Shown: positions 63,651-64,000 of the stretch, one piece after another | Numbering within the stretch: position 1 is the stretch's first letter | Layout: the number at the start of each line of letters is the position of its first letter | NCBI RefSeq assembly: GCF_016463645.1 | Contig: NZ_JAEMQX010000005.1 | Span: 28,988 to 92,987 of the forward strand | Direction of reading: 5' to 3' | Source of the DNA: Sphingopyxis sp. | GTDB lineage: Bacteria > Pseudomonadota > Alphaproteobacteria > Sphingomonadales > Sphingomonadaceae | Length of the DNA stretch: 64,000 nt | The notes under the pieces: generated by a model | What the model was told of the DNA's origin: nothing | Database searches by the model: none | Seen by the model: the letters and a program-made list of their open reading frames with translations, nothing else | Position numbers and translations under genes: made by a program

Positions 63651-63946
63651 CGCACCTGTTTCGGTGCGGACCGAAACGGTTGTCGCCGACACCCCCGCGC
63701 GTGCCAGTTCGACCGGGAGCCACAGCAGCAGCAATGCGCCCGCGACGGCCAGCCAGTCGGTCGCACCGGCCGGGACATTCGCCTTGATCGCCCGACCGAC
63801 CGCCGAATCGCACGCTCGCGCGGTTGAACGGCGCAGTTCCACGCCGCGCCGAACGCGCCGCCCTTTCGCAACGATCACTTTGCCTCTATGACGCGCCGAT
63901 GACATCCGGCCGTCATTTTTGTGACGGCCGGCAGCAAAGGGTCCGC
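63651..63946. other. Intergenic region with a perfect stem-loop near its right end
   Basis: 296 bases with no supported gene. CCGGCCGTCA (63906-63915) and TGACGGCCGG (63922-63931) form a perfect 10-base stem with loop TTTTTG, 15 bases upstream of the ATG at 63947. Without a T run after the stem it may act as a leader element or operator for the next gene, or as an inefficient terminator. Confidence 0.5.
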
Positions 63947-64000
63947 ATGAGCAAGTTCGAACCCGTCGCCAAGGCGCCGGTCCGCATCCAGCAGAACATC
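63947..64000 (+). CDS. Start of a gene truncated by the window edge
   Basis: An open frame of 18 codons from ATG 63947 (MSKFEPVAKAPVRIQQNI), with AAAGG 9-10 bases upstream. Nothing can be said of its function from this fragment. Confidence 0.45.
   Translation, partial: MSKFEPVAKAPVRIQQNI

Noticed and set aside
62787..63905. Minus-strand frame with a hydrophobic segment near 63720-63790
   Set aside because: The hydrophobic stretch is short, the rest is antisense to polA and the gene at 63147, and no SD or family supports it.
1..64000. Search by eye for tRNA, rRNA, insertion sequences, integrases or prophage genes
   Set aside because: No transposase-like product, terminal inverted repeats with target duplications, CCA-ended cloverleaf or rRNA signature was recognised.

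Overview
The window is high-GC DNA of an alphaproteobacterium. Dense same-strand operons, four TonB-dependent receptors (TBDRs), three ECF sigma/FecR pairs, Tat-exported sugar oxidoreductase subunits and a maltose-type locus with flavin halogenases together suggest Sphingomonadales, perhaps Sphingopyxis-like. The genus is an inference from content; there is no rRNA in the window. I see no tRNA, rRNA, CRISPR array, insertion sequence, integrase or phage module.

Region 1 (1-12175, minus strand) is one long operon. It encodes a TpsB translocator, an ExbB whose N-terminus carries DUF2341-like and LamG-like domains, ExbD, a TonB-like protein, a porin-like barrel, a small coiled-coil exported protein and a giant filamentous-haemagglutinin exoprotein (TpsA) that runs off the left edge. 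It looks like a two-partner secretion system packaged with its own proton-driven Ton motor. Region 2 (12176-16125) holds an AT-rich spacer with operator-like dyads, a LuxR-type regulator, and an STN/TonB/ECF-sigma/FecR operon that has no TBDR of its own. Regions 1 and 2 together are my best candidate for an undescribed system.

Region 3 (16419-22977) is an ECF sigma/FecR/TBDR/PhoD phosphodiesterase operon. Region 4 (23296-31647) is a second sigma/FecR/TBDR set, a small cysteine-containing secreted protein with an AT-rich promoter region and a strong terminator, and a TBDR gene broken by one extra G in a G8 run.

Region 5 (31841-40751) is a sugar oxidation cluster: a Gfo/Idh/MocA oxidoreductase divergent from cytochrome c, three TIM-barrel epimerase/isomerase proteins, an MFS permease, a DUF1080 keto-glycoside hydrolase, and the Tat subunit and GMC flavoprotein of a glycoside 3-dehydrogenase. 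Region 6 (40772-53211) converges on it. It resembles the Caulobacter maltose locus: GH97 alpha-glucosidase, cupin/JmjC protein, two halogenase-family flavoproteins (one degenerate), large TBDR, MFS and a LacI regulator, with TGCAA...TTGCA-type dyads as candidate LacI operators. Oligosaccharides could enter through the TBDR, be cleaved by GH97 or oxidised at C3 by the GMC system, and feed central metabolism.

Region 7 (53318-64000) is mostly core genes: a GFA-family protein, ahpCF, an NTF2-like/AraC pair, purT, two exported proteins of unknown function, and polA, plus the first codons of a further gene at the right edge.
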